This document shows, in pieces, positions 7,376 to 14,745 of a stretch of 35,694 nucleotides of DNA. The notes beneath the pieces are model-generated. The model was not told where the DNA came from and did not search any database. It worked only from the letters and a program-made list of their open reading frames with translations. The position numbers and the translations under genes were made by a program. How positions within the stretch are numbered: the first letter of the stretch is position 1; every line of letters starts with the position of its first letter. This DNA comes from Thermoleophilia bacterium (GTDB taxonomy: Bacteria > Actinomycetota > Thermoleophilia > Gaiellales > SKUG01), in NCBI GenBank assembly GCA_025964435.1, contig JAOPYV010000177.1, forward strand, positions 1 to 35,694, given 5' to 3'.

Positions 7376-8326
7376 TCACGCCACGCTGGCGTCGCCCAAG
7401 GGAATGTCGGCTGCCTGCTCCCAGGGGTTGGGAGGCTCCTGCGTCTGGTCGTGGGCGCCGAGGCCGGCGAAGTCGGGGATCTCCTCCGCGGGGCCACCGA
7501 TCGCGAGCGCCAGGTTCTCACCGCAGCGCGCGAGCCGGGCGGTGACCTCGCGGCCGAGCACGTCGAGCGTGATCTCACCGGCGAGGTTCTCGTCGAAGGC
7601 GATGATGTCGCCGCGCTCGAGCGCGTTGAGCATGCCGAGCGTCATGTGCTGGCGAACGCGGACCGGCGCGGTGATGCTCACGTGGTGCAGCGGGCCGGCC
7701 AGGCGCTCTTGAAGGCGCGTGCGCTCGGTGTCGCTGAGGCCGCGATCGATGCGGGAGCGCCACATCGTCGAGCGTGCCTCGACCTCGAGCTGCGGCAGCA
7801 GGGCCTCGGGGTAGCAGAACAGCAGCACGCCGACGGGGTCCGGGCTGGTGGCATCGCGGACGACGGTGCGTGCGACGTGCCAGCGACCCTGGTCGAGCTG
7901 GGGCTGGAGCATCGAGAGCGAGCCGGCCATGGAGAACTCGGGGAGCATGCGGATGCCCTCTGCCTGCCATGCGTCGCCCCAGGCGTCGACGAGCCGCGCG
8001 AGGAACTGGCGCAGGATCTCGCCTTCGACCTGGGTGAGGGGCGCGCCCGCATTGCGGTCGCTGCGCCAGATGCGGGAGAGGATGGTGCTCGTGAGCGCGG
8101 GCTCGGCGATGAGGAGGCCGCTGGAGGCTGCGCGGGGGCCGAAGCCGGCGCGCACTGCCTGGGGATCACCGTGCGCCGCGACGAGGCCGTCGAGGTCGCT
8201 GCGCGACACCGTGACGTAGCCCTCGGTGGCGTGCGTGAGCTGCATCGGCTCGAGCAGGTGCTTGAGCTTCCGGTCAACGAGCCGGTGGAGCAGCATCAGG
8301 GTTCGGTGTGGGGGGGTGGGGGTCAT
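7376..8326 (-). CDS. fliM: Flagellar motor switch protein FliM (divergent)
   Basis: FliM links FliG to FliN in the C ring. The 316-aa protein aligns with the FliM middle domain (QVEGEILRQFLARLVDAW around 100-117 matches the conserved helix) and a C-terminal SpoA domain (about 230-305). The N-terminal LSQxEIDALL-type CheY-binding peptide is absent: the protein begins directly with basic and hydrophobic residues leading into the middle domain. The GGPG loop that contacts FliG is also not recognisable; the region reads GFGPRAASSG. The start at 8326 is a judgement: an upstream ATG at 8368 would leave almost no leader behind the promoter, and ATG 8296 is a further option. Position before fliN supports the call. 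Confidence 0.9.
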   Translation of the reverse strand: MTPTPPHRTLMLLHRLVDRKLKHLLEPMQLTHATEGYVTVSRSDLDGLVAAHGDPQAVRAGFGPRAASSGLLIAEPALTSTILSRIWRSDRNAGAPLTQVEGEILRQFLARLVDAWGDAWQAEGIRMLPEFSMAGSLSMLQPQLDQGRWHVARTVVRDATSPDPVGVLLFCYPEALLPQLEVEARSTMWRSRIDRGLSDTERTRLQERLAGPLHHVSITAPVRVRQHMTLGMLNALERGDIIAFDENLAGEITLDVLGREVTARLARCGENLALAIGGPAEEIPDFAGLGAHDQTQEPPNPWEQAADIPLGDASVA

Positions 8327-8383
8327 GCAGGGGATCTCGTGTGGAGCGGTCGGCGAGGTGGGGTCCACGCCGTGTCCGCCTCC

Positions 8384-8412
8384 AACGTACGATCAAAACT
8401 GAATTGTTGCAA
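8384..8412 (-). promoter_or_regulatory. Flagellar-type promoter for fliM-fliN-fliO
   Basis: On the minus strand TTGCAA, 17 nt, TACGTT followed by GGAG. The CCGTCG element before the -10 box is reduced to TGATCG here. It lies between the fliK stop and the fliM start. Confidence 0.62.
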
Positions 8413-8445
8413 GTGGCAATTCGGGAACTGCGACGAGCAGCGTGT

Positions 8446-9123
8446 TCAGCGCCCGAGCGTGAGCGTGTCGTCGTGCTCGACGGTGACCGTCGCGCCGTGG
8501 AATCCGGCGTCGGCAAGCCGCTCGTGCAGCATGCCGAGGCCGGCGTCGAGCACGCGGGCGGCATCGCCCTGCCGCGCGCGGAAGGCGATCTCGAGCCGCC
8601 CGTTCGGGTCGCGCTTGAGCTTGATGATGAGCGGGCCGAGGTCCTCGGGCTCCAGCTCGACGTGCAGCTCCTTCGATGCCTCGTCGATCTCGAGGCGGGT
8701 CGCCTCGTCGACGACGCGCTCGAGCAGCACCGACGGGCTCATCCTGCCGAGCTGCGTCGGGATCGCTGCCTCCTGGCGCGATGCGTGGGAGATCGAGGCG
8801 TCCTGCTTGGCGAGCGCGTCGACGGCATTCTCGACGCCGCCCGCGTGCTCGGCGAGCACCTGCTCGGTGCTCGGTATCGCGCCCTGGGCGGCGGCGGCCT
8901 GTGCGCCGGCGTTGAGCTGGGCTGCCAGCGCAGCGGCGGGGTCGAATCCTGCGGAGCCCGGAGTCGTGCGCGAGGCGCCCGAGGTCGTGCCGCGCACGTC
9001 GCGCATGACGGTGCCGAAGCCGAGCGGGCCGTTGGCGGCGCCACGGCGCGGCTTGGTCTTGCCGCTGCGCGGCTGCCGGTTGTTGCCGGGCTCCTGCGGG
9101 CCTTCGGGCTTCTCGGTCCTCAT
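8446..9123 (-). CDS. fliK: Short flagellar hook-length control protein FliK
   Basis: FliK measures the hook and triggers the FlhB switch. The last about 95 residues match the Flg_hook domain, with LEPEDLGPLIIKLKR (about 156-170), GRLEIAFRA and a following amphipathic helix. The N-terminal 120 residues are Ala/Gly/Pro/Gln-rich. At 225 aa it is short compared with the 375-500 aa typical of the family, so the ruler region is small. The ATG overlaps the fliJ stop as ATGA, which indicates translational coupling and fixes the start. Confidence 0.88.
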   Translation of the reverse strand: MRTEKPEGPQEPGNNRQPRSGKTKPRRGAANGPLGFGTVMRDVRGTTSGASRTTPGSAGFDPAAALAAQLNAGAQAAAAQGAIPSTEQVLAEHAGGVENAVDALAKQDASISHASRQEAAIPTQLGRMSPSVLLERVVDEATRLEIDEASKELHVELEPEDLGPLIIKLKRDPNGRLEIAFRARQGDAARVLDAGLGMLHERLADAGFHGATVTVEHDDTLTLGR

Positions 9124-9707
9124 GATGCTGCCTCGCTCGTCTGGGGTCGGTCTGGCGGCCGCGGGGCGGCGGAAGGTGGGGGCGGCGCATCTGCGGCCGC
9201 CATGTCACGGGCGAGCTGCTCCTCGGCGTGCACCATCGTGGCGATCGTGCGGCGGCGCAGGAAGCCCTGGCCGGCGAGGTCGTCCATGAAGAGGCCCTCC
9301 TCGCGCAGCTGGTCGAGGCGGTGCTCCTCGCGCTGCTTCTCACGCATCTTCTCGAGCGCCTTGACCTCGATGCCGCGCTGCTTGAGCACGTCCTGCTGGT
9401 CGCGCACGGCCTGCTGCGCGCGGCCGATCACGGAGTGCTGCTCGGTCTGGCCCTGGACGTTGTCCTTGATCGCCTGCTCGAGGAAGTGGCGGCGCATCTG
9501 GAACTGGTGGAGGTCGTCGCCGCGGCCGAACGGGACGCGCTGCTCTGCACGCAGGTCGGTCTCGGCCTGCTGCATGTCGCGCAGGCGCTGCTCCTCGGCC
9601 AGCACGACCTGGCGCAGGCGCACGAGCTCCTGCTGCGCGAGCTGCTCGCGCATGATGCGCACGTCGAGCAGGCGCTGGAGCCGGAATTTGAAGGTGGTTC
9701 GAGCCAT
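9120..9707 (-). CDS. fliJ: Flagellar export protein FliJ
   Basis: FliJ is the coiled-coil stalk subunit of the FliI ATPase that also escorts chaperones. The 195-aa protein begins with the typical FKFRLQRLLDVR and is almost entirely charged helix with heptad character to about residue 150. The tail is Ala/Pro-rich. The longer open frame upstream of 9707 is ignored because it crosses the promoter at 9775-9802 and a repeat region. It overlaps fliK by ATGA and is followed by the fliM unit. Confidence 0.92.
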   Translation of the reverse strand: MARTTFKFRLQRLLDVRIMREQLAQQELVRLRQVVLAEEQRLRDMQQAETDLRAEQRVPFGRGDDLHQFQMRRHFLEQAIKDNVQGQTEQHSVIGRAQQAVRDQQDVLKQRGIEVKALEKMREKQREEHRLDQLREEGLFMDDLAGQGFLRRRTIATMVHAEEQLARDMAAADAPPPPSAAPRPPDRPQTSEAAS

Positions 9708-9774
9708 GGGGGAAGTGGGGCCAGTGGTGTGAGCGGCGCAGGGGTGGACGAGCGCCGGGGAGCGCCCTACCTCC

Positions 9775-9802
9775 AGCGTACGACGGATCGAGTGCGTGTC
9801 AA
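9775..9802 (-). promoter_or_regulatory. Flagellar-type promoter for fliJ-fliK
   Basis: On the minus strand TTGACA, 16 nt, TACGCT, with CCGTCG before the -10 box and GGAG after it. The -35 box is a perfect housekeeping consensus. The spacer is one base shorter than in the other six promoters of the set. Confidence 0.68.
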
Positions 9803-9830
9803 TGGCCGCGCCGCGGTGCGGCGCCGTCGA

Positions 9831-9874
9831 CGTGTGCGCTGAGCGAGGCGCAAATGACCCGCTGGGCGCACACG
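9831..9874. repeat. Hairpin repeat, family A, copy 1
   Basis: A 9-bp outer stem (CGTGTGCGC 9831-9839, GCGCACACG 9866-9874) surrounds a 26-nt core that begins TGAGCG and ends CGCTGG. Pairing is better on the plus strand because the junction is a T.G wobble there. It lies between fliI and the fliJ promoter. Confidence 0.75.
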
Positions 9875-9892
9875 TTGGCGAGCGGTCGGGAC

Positions 9893-9934
9893 GTGTGCGC
9901 TGAGCGGGGCGCAGATGACCCGCTGGGAGCACAC
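9893..9934. repeat. Hairpin repeat, family A, copy 2
   Basis: Second copy, starting 62 nt after the first. Outer arms GTGTGC (9893-9898) and GCACAC (9929-9934) flank a 26-nt core beginning TGAGCG and ending CGCTGG, with an inner 6-bp stem AGCGGG/CCCGCT (9903-9908, 9919-9924). Confidence 0.75.
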
Positions 9935-9943
9935 CCCCGGCAT

Positions 9944-9985
9944 GTATGCGCTGAGGACGCCATGGACGGCGCTCTCAGCGCACAC
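9944..9985. repeat. Hairpin repeat, family A, copy 3 (variant)
   Basis: Outer arms GTATGCGCTGAG (9944-9955) and CTCAGCGCACAC (9974-9985) pair with one mismatch. The core is again 26 nt and begins TGAG but ends CTCA, so it pairs fully where copies 1 and 2 keep a G.G mismatch. It ends 24 nt from the fliI stop. Confidence 0.65.
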
Positions 9986-10008
9986 GCCCCTGAGGCCGAG
10001 CGAACTCG

Positions 10009-11433
10009 CTACCAGTTCCAGTCCATCGCGTCGTTCGCGGCGTCCTCGGCCGGCGCGGCGGGCTGCGCGGGCGGTGGCGTGTTCTGGATCGCGACGGGTG
10101 GCGGCGTGCCGCCCATGAGCGCCTTCACCTTGGCGAGCGTGTCATCCCAACTGACCGGCTCCTCGCCGCGCTGGCGCAGGAACTCCTGGATCGGCTTGCG
10201 CATCTGGATCGCGTAGTCGATGTCGGGGTTCGAGCCGGGCACGTAGGCGCCGACGTCGATCAGGTCCTTCGCGTCCTCGTATGCCGACCAGGCCGAGCTC
10301 AGCTTGATCGCGGCATCGACGTGGTCGCGCTCGGCGATGTCGCCGCGCAGTCGGCTGATCGACTGCAGGATGTCGATCGCCGGATAGTGGCCGTTGTGCG
10401 CGAGCTTGCGGCTCAGCACCATATGGCCATCGAGGATGCCTCGCGCGGTGTCGGCGATCGGCTCGTTCATGTCGTCGCCCGTGACGAGCACGGTGTACAT
10501 GGCCGTGATCGTGCCGATCACCCCGGCGCCGGCGCGCTCCATGATCTTGGGCATGATGGCGAAGCAGCTCGGCGTGTAGCCACGCTCGGACGGCGGCTCG
10601 CCGGCGGACAGGCCGATCTCGCGCTGCGCCATCGCGAGGCGCGTCACGGAGTCGAGCAGCAGCACGACGTTGAGCCCCTGGTCGCGGAAGTACTCGGCGA
10701 TCGCGGTGGCGACGAAGGCCGCCTTCACGCGGACCATCGCGGGGTTGTCGGAGGTCGCGGCGATCACGACGGACTTGGCCATGCCCTCCGGGCCCATCGT
10801 GTCCTTGACGAAGTCGCGGACCTCGCGATTTCGCTCGCCGACGAGGGCGCAGACGACGACGTCGGCGCTCGACTTCTTGACGATCATCGACATGAGCGTC
10901 GACTTGCCGACGCCGGAGCCGGCGAAGAGCCCGATGCGCTGGCCCTTGCCGATCGGGTGCACGCCGTCGATCGCGCGAACACCGGTGAAGAATGGCTCGT
11001 GGATACCTTGACGGTGCAGCGGATCCGCGGGAACCTGGTTGACCGGATAGAGCGCCTCCGCCTCGAGCGGGCCGAGCCCGTCGATCGGATTGCCGAGACC
11101 GTCGAGCACGCGGCCGAGGATCTTCGGGCCGACCTTGACCGAGAGCGGGGTCGGCTCCGTGACGACGAGCGCGCGCTGCGGCACGGTCTGGATGTCGCCG
11201 AGCGGCGCGAGGATCGCCTTGGATTCGCGGAAGCCGACGACCTCGGCTTGGAGCTTCTTGCCACTGCGCGTCTCGATCGAGACGAGGCTGCCGACGATCG
11301 CGCGAGGCATTTCCGCTTCGAGCACCTGGCCGGCGACGCCGACCAGCCGACCGGTGATGCGCGTCAGCGACAGCTCGTCGGTGAGCATCGCGTAGCTGTC
11401 GAGCGACGGGGCATCGATGGGGGGCTGCGTCAC
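10009..11433 (-). CDS. fliI: Flagellum-specific ATPase FliI
   Basis: FliI is the hexameric ATPase that unloads chaperones at the flagellar export gate. Visible features are Walker A GLFAGSGVGKST, Walker B LLLDSVTRLAMAQREIGLSAGEPP and the following PPSERGYTPSCFA segment, all typical of FliI/SctN and F1-beta relatives. The GTG start at 11433 gives 474 aa with a normal N-terminal barrel domain. An ATG at 11388 would remove 15 residues. The upstream open frame as far as 11880 crosses the promoter and is not coding. The gene appears to form its own transcription unit, cut off from fliH by the inserted block at 11792-13923. Confidence 0.96.
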   Translation of the reverse strand: MTQPPIDAPSLDSYAMLTDELSLTRITGRLVGVAGQVLEAEMPRAIVGSLVSIETRSGKKLQAEVVGFRESKAILAPLGDIQTVPQRALVVTEPTPLSVKVGPKILGRVLDGLGNPIDGLGPLEAEALYPVNQVPADPLHRQGIHEPFFTGVRAIDGVHPIGKGQRIGLFAGSGVGKSTLMSMIVKKSSADVVVCALVGERNREVRDFVKDTMGPEGMAKSVVIAATSDNPAMVRVKAAFVATAIAEYFRDQGLNVVLLLDSVTRLAMAQREIGLSAGEPPSERGYTPSCFAIMPKIMERAGAGVIGTITAMYTVLVTGDDMNEPIADTARGILDGHMVLSRKLAHNGHYPAIDILQSISRLRGDIAERDHVDAAIKLSSAWSAYEDAKDLIDVGAYVPGSNPDIDYAIQMRKPIQEFLRQRGEEPVSWDDTLAKVKALMGGTPPPVAIQNTPPPAQPAAPAEDAANDAMDWNW

Positions 11434-11518
11434 GAGGTGGATTCTCAGATCGTGTGGTGGGGGCTCGCGCCCGTGCGGGCCGCGTGCAGGACTATCGGCG
11501 GAAGGGGTCCGCTCCTCC

Positions 11519-11547
11519 AGTGTGCGTCGGAAATCCCCAGCTGGCAA
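11519..11547 (-). promoter_or_regulatory. Flagellar-type promoter for fliI
   Basis: On the minus strand TTGCCA, 17 nt, CACACT, with CCGACG just before the -10 box and GGAG following. The -10 lacks the leading T found in the other members, so it may be weaker. The predicted leader is about 79 nt. Confidence 0.55.
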
Positions 11548-11587
11548 TCGCGGCATCGCAGCGCCGCAGGCGGCCCTCATGCCCGCC

Positions 11588-11631
11588 TCGATTCCGTGAG
11601 CGCGGCATGGATCCTGCGCTGGGAGAATCGA
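11588..11631. repeat. Hairpin repeat, family A core with different outer stem, copy 4
   Basis: Outer arms TCGATTC (11588-11594) and GAATCGA (11625-11631). The core is 26 nt, begins TGAGCG and ends CGCTGG, exactly as in the repeats at 9831-9985, although the outer stem is unrelated in sequence. Confidence 0.7.
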
Positions 11632-11644
11632 CGACGAGGATTGC

Positions 11645-11694
11645 TCGTCGATTCCGTGAGCGGGGTGTGGATGCCGCGCTGGAAGAATCGACGA
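11645..11694. repeat. Hairpin repeat, family A core, copy 5
   Basis: Outer arms TCGTCGATTC (11645-11654) and GAATCGACGA (11685-11694) form a perfect 10-bp stem around another 26-nt TGAGCG...CGCTGG core. It is a direct repeat of copy 4 at an exact 60-bp period, with 6 differences in 49 positions. Confidence 0.7.
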
Positions 11695-11791
11695 CGCGCG
11701 ACGACGGGCGACGACGGCGTTGGGTCCCGGGGGCTGCGCGCACCTCCGTCCGCCGACCTCACGAAATCGAGGTCGGGCGCGTTGAACTGGT

Positions 11792-12292
11792 ATGAACGAT
11801 GCCATGCCCACGGCTCCTCCACCCTTCCAGGCGTTCTTCGAGCGCGAGCGCGTCGCCGTGCTGCGCCTGCTCGTGGGCATGGTCGGGCCGCAGGAGGCGG
11901 AGGACTGCTTCCAGGAGGCATTCCTGCGTGCGCTGCGCAGCTGGCCGCCGGCCGACGCTGGCGAGCGGCTCGGCGGCTGGATGCTGACGATCGCGCATCG
12001 CGTGGCGATCGATCGGCTGCGGCAGCACGCCTCCGTGCCGCTCGAGGTCGCCGCCGAGCCGACCGCGCCGCCGACGCCGGAGCTGGCCCCCGACGAGCTC
12101 TGGGAAGCCGTTCGTCGGCTGCCGCCGAAGCAGCGTGGCGCCGTCGTGCTGCGGCTCGTGCTGGACCAGTCGCATGCGCAGGTGGCGGCGACGCTCGACT
12201 GCAGTGAGGAGGCGGCCCGACGCAGCTATGCGGACGGGCTCGCCGCGATACGACGACAGGTTGGCGATGGAACGTTGGAGGTGACGCGATGA
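11792..12292 (+). CDS. ECF-type RNA polymerase sigma factor
   Basis: A 166-aa group IV sigma factor: region 2 at about 12-78 (EAEDCFQEAFLRAL and GWMLTIAHRVAIDRLRQ) and region 4 at about 100-158 (LPPKQRGAVVLRLVLDQSHAQVA). It would redirect RNA polymerase to a small regulon. No anti-sigma factor is adjacent. Its stop overlaps the start of ogt as ATGA, so the two are translationally coupled and the sigma factor may control the alkylation-repair gene. The start could be 11792 or the in-frame ATG at 11804. The pair is inserted in the flagellar cluster, divergent from fliI. Confidence 0.9.
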   Translation: MNDAMPTAPPPFQAFFERERVAVLRLLVGMVGPQEAEDCFQEAFLRALRSWPPADAGERLGGWMLTIAHRVAIDRLRQHASVPLEVAAEPTAPPTPELAPDELWEAVRRLPPKQRGAVVLRLVLDQSHAQVAATLDCSEEAARRSYADGLAAIRRQVGDGTLEVTR

Positions 12293-12876
12293 CTGGGTTC
12301 GATGCACTGCTGGAGCGATCCAGTGCGGGCTTCACGCACGCAGCGTCCGTGGCCGGGCTCGTGGACGTGTCCGTTGCCGAGCTCGACACGCCGCTCGGGC
12401 GACTGCTGCTGGCAGCCACCGACCAGGGATTGGTGCGGGTGGCGTTCGACACGGAGCAGCGCGACGACGTGCTCGACCAGCTCGCGACGTCGATCTCGCC
12501 GCGCGTGGTCGAGGACGCGCGGCAGCTCGATGGCGTGCGCACGGCGCTCGATGCCTACTTCGCGCACGCACGCAGCCTCGCGGGGATCCAGGTCGACCTG
12601 CGACTCGTGCGCGGACCATTCCGCCAGCTCGTGCTCGCGGAGCTGCGGCGCATCCCGACCGGCGTGGTGCATACCTACGCGGAGCTTGCCGCCGCGGCCG
12701 GCCGTCCGAATGCCGTCCGTGCGGCGGGCAGTGGCTGCGCGACGAACCCCGTGCCGATCATCGTTCCATGCCATCGCGTGGTGCGCACCGGCGGCGCGCT
12801 CGGTGGCTACGTCGGCGGGATCGAGCGCAAGGCATGGCTGCTCGAGCACGAGCGTGTCGCGTCGCTCGACGGCTGA
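12289..12876 (+). CDS. ogt: Methylated-DNA--protein-cysteine methyltransferase
   Basis: A suicide repair enzyme that moves alkyl groups from O6-alkylguanine in DNA to its own cysteine. The 195-aa protein has the N-terminal ribonuclease-H-like domain and the C-terminal catalytic domain with HTYAELAAAAGRPNAVRAAG (recognition helix region) and the active-site motif PCHRV, with Cys161. It is coupled to the ECF sigma gene by a 4-nt overlap and converges on the methyltransferase gene with only 3 bp between the stops. Symbol ogt is used for the family; no Ada-type regulatory domain is present. Confidence 0.93.
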   Translation: MTGFDALLERSSAGFTHAASVAGLVDVSVAELDTPLGRLLLAATDQGLVRVAFDTEQRDDVLDQLATSISPRVVEDARQLDGVRTALDAYFAHARSLAGIQVDLRLVRGPFRQLVLAELRRIPTGVVHTYAELAAAAGRPNAVRAAGSGCATNPVPIIVPCHRVVRTGGALGGYVGGIERKAWLLEHERVASLDG

Positions 12877-12879
12877 ATG

Positions 12880-13923
12880 TCAGTCGTCCTCGAGCGCGAG
12901 GTCGAGGCGCGCCTGCGACAGCACGGCGCGTGCCTGGCGATAGTCGAGTCGGCGTCGCCGTGCGCCGGTGTTGTCATTGCCCTTGAAGGGTGACAGCGCG
13001 AGCTCGCCGATGCCCGTGCGCAGCGTCGCGATGCGGTCGTTCGCCAGCTCGCAGAGGCGTGCGACCTGTGCGGAGCTCTTCACGCCGGGCACGTCGAGGA
13101 AGGTGACGAGCCGCGAGCTGTGCTTGATGCCGGCGGCGTCGTAGTCGCGCTTGGATCGCGGCAGGAAACCGATCCGGAGCCCCGGCGTGACCCCATCCAC
13201 GGCCTGGAGGGCGATCCTGCCGGTCGCCGCGTTGAAGCGGATGTCAGCGTCGCCGTACGCCACGCGTCGCAGCGCGTCGAGATCGGCCATCGATCCGAGG
13301 CGGTGGTCGTCGAGGAAGACGTCGATGTCAGCGAGGTCGCGCGGGTCAGGGCCGAAGCACGCCACGCACACCGGCGTCGTCGTATCGTCGAACACCTGCG
13401 CGCCGATGACGACCGCGCGTGTCAGTCGCTCGCGCAGCACGTTCGCATGGAGGAACGTCTCGGGCACGATCGCGATGACGCACGGCGCCGAGTCGAGCGC
13501 CCGCCGGATCGCGACCTGGTACAGGTCAGCGTGACCGCCGGCCGTGTAGTAGCGGCGCAGGCCGCGCAGCACGCCCTTGCGACTCGCGCTGTGGCGGGCC
13601 AGGTAGGGCGGGTTGGTCACGATCGCGGCGGTCGGATGCGCAGGGATCGAGCGTAGGCTGTCGTTGGCGACCTGCGCGCCCTCGGGGGCGATGTCATAGC
13701 CGACGGTCGGCAGGTCGAAGCCAGCCGCCGCGAGCTGCGTGAACAGGTGCCCCTCGCCCGCGAACGGGTCGACGAACTCGGTGGCTCCGCACGTGCGCAG
13801 GAACTCCAGCACGGGCTCGGCAAGCCAGTCGCCACGGCGCGTCAGGAAGCGGCCGGAGCGAACCTTGGCAGCATCGATCTCGGCGTAGCGCGCTGTATCG
13901 CGTGAGATCAACATCCGGCCCAT
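12880..13923 (-). CDS. Putative N6-adenine DNA methyltransferase, orphan
   Basis: A 347-aa protein with the S-adenosylmethionine-binding motif I DPFAGEGHLF (52-61) and the catalytic motif NPPY (104-107), the pattern of gamma-class N6-adenine DNA methylases of the TaqI/Eco57I type. Residues from about 180 onward could be target recognition but match nothing I can name. No restriction endonuclease or specificity subunit is beside it, so it looks like a solitary methylase. An RNA or protein methylase with the same motif cannot be excluded. It separates fliI from fliH. The start is preceded by a possible -10 box TAGGCT 7 nt upstream, which would give a leaderless transcript. Confidence 0.75.
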   Translation of the reverse strand: MGRMLISRDTARYAEIDAAKVRSGRFLTRRGDWLAEPVLEFLRTCGATEFVDPFAGEGHLFTQLAAAGFDLPTVGYDIAPEGAQVANDSLRSIPAHPTAAIVTNPPYLARHSASRKGVLRGLRRYYTAGGHADLYQVAIRRALDSAPCVIAIVPETFLHANVLRERLTRAVVIGAQVFDDTTTPVCVACFGPDPRDLADIDVFLDDHRLGSMADLDALRRVAYGDADIRFNAATGRIALQAVDGVTPGLRIGFLPRSKRDYDAAGIKHSSRLVTFLDVPGVKSSAQVARLCELANDRIATLRTGIGELALSPFKGNDNTGARRRRLDYRQARAVLSQARLDLALEDD

Positions 13924-13930
13924 GCGGTGC

Positions 13931-13936
13931 AGCCTA
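13931..13936 (-). promoter_or_regulatory. Possible leaderless promoter of the methyltransferase gene
   Basis: On the minus strand TAGGCT followed by 7 nt and the ATG at 13923, the spacing expected when transcription starts at the initiation codon, as is common in actinobacteria. No convincing -35 box is seen. Confidence 0.4.
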
Positions 13937-13953
13937 GCTTCGGTGCCGGATCA

Positions 13954-13965
13954 ACCGTGCACGGT
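13954..13965. promoter_or_regulatory. 12-bp perfect palindrome between fliH and the methyltransferase gene
   Basis: ACCGTGCACGGT is a perfect palindrome just upstream of the methyltransferase -10 box and 15 nt downstream of the fliH stop. It could be an operator. As a terminator it would be weak (4-bp stem, 4-nt loop). Confidence 0.35.
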
Positions 13966-13979
13966 GGAGTGGCTCGAAA

Positions 13980-14714
13980 TCAGGCCTGTGGCTCGTCGAC
14001 GAGCGCACGGCGCTGCGCCTTGAACGCAGTCTCGAGCACCATCAGCTTGGTGGTGATGCGCGCATCGACCTCGCCGACGGGCGACACCAGCACGACGCCA
14101 CCGACATCGACGGTGTCATCAGCGATGATCTCCACGCGGCCATTGCCCTGGACGAGTCGCTCCAGCTCGCGGCGCGAGGCCTCGACGGTGGCGAGATCGC
14201 CGTGGTTGACGCGCACCTCGAGCGACGTGGTCGGCTCTAGGTCGCGAATCGTGTCGGCAACGATCTTGGCGACGAGCGCGGGATCGGCATCGAGGCTCGC
14301 GCCGATCACCTTGCGCGCGATCTGCAGTGCGAGGTCGGCAAGCGCGCCCTCGTGCTGCTGGGCGAGTCGATGCCGCTCGTTCTGCGCCGCGGTGAGCGCA
14401 GACAGCGCCTCGATCAGCTGGTTCTGCACTTCGGCCTGGGCGCGTGCGACGCCCTCCTGGTAGCCCTGCTCGCGTCCGCCGGCGCGCAACGTCTCGGCCA
14501 GCTCCTGGACCGCGGGACGCATCCCGGTGACCATGCCGACCATCTGCTGCAGCTCGCTCAGCGCATGCTGGAGCTCGGCCGGCTCGACGCCAGCGAACGC
14601 CGGATCGCCGCCGTGCCCGCCCTGACCGCCCTGCGCCTGCGCGCCGCGCGGATCCGGGGGCATCGGAAACTGCCCGTCGTTGATCGCTCCACCCTTGATT
14701 ACTCGTGCTGCCAT
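13980..14714 (-). CDS. fliH: Flagellar assembly protein FliH
   Basis: FliH is the peripheral stalk that holds the FliI ATPase at the C ring. The 244-aa protein has a Gly/Pro/Gln-rich N terminus, a long helix with a GREQGYQEGVARAQAE segment (about 83-98, the glycine-repeat type helix of FliH), and the C-terminal domain (LALQIARKVIG, then GGVVLVSPVGEVDARI). It is the last gene of the flgB-to-fliH unit and lies 31 nt after the fliG-like gene. In other flagellar clusters fliI follows directly; here fliI lies 2.5 kb away. Confidence 0.93.
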   Translation of the reverse strand: MAARVIKGGAINDGQFPMPPDPRGAQAQGGQGGHGGDPAFAGVEPAELQHALSELQQMVGMVTGMRPAVQELAETLRAGGREQGYQEGVARAQAEVQNQLIEALSALTAAQNERHRLAQQHEGALADLALQIARKVIGASLDADPALVAKIVADTIRDLEPTTSLEVRVNHGDLATVEASRRELERLVQGNGRVEIIADDTVDVGGVVLVSPVGEVDARITTKLMVLETAFKAQRRALVDEPQA

Positions 14715-14745
14715 GCCTACCTCGTACCCGTGCGGGGGCTTGTTG

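Larger units (their letters stand above)
11434..11791. other. Divergent intergenic region fliI / ECF sigma
   Basis: This 358-bp stretch contains no credible gene. It holds the fliI promoter (11519-11547) and two hairpin repeats 60 bp apart (11588-11694). Between 11700 and 11791 I see GC-rich sequence and a possible TATGAA box overlapping the sigma-gene start, nothing more. Confidence 0.6.

Noticed and set aside
6203-9289. Plus-strand open frame of over 1000 codons across fliO to fliJ
   Set aside because: It crosses several real genes and their promoters on the other strand and has the skewed composition of antisense frames.
9831-9985. Tandem hairpins as a riboswitch or tRNA-like structure
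   Set aside because: Simple stem-loops with no conserved multi-branch junction; they lie behind fliI and not in a leader of a metabolic gene.
12880-13923. Complete restriction-modification system
   Set aside because: Only the methylase is present; neighbours are ogt and fliH, with no nuclease or specificity gene.
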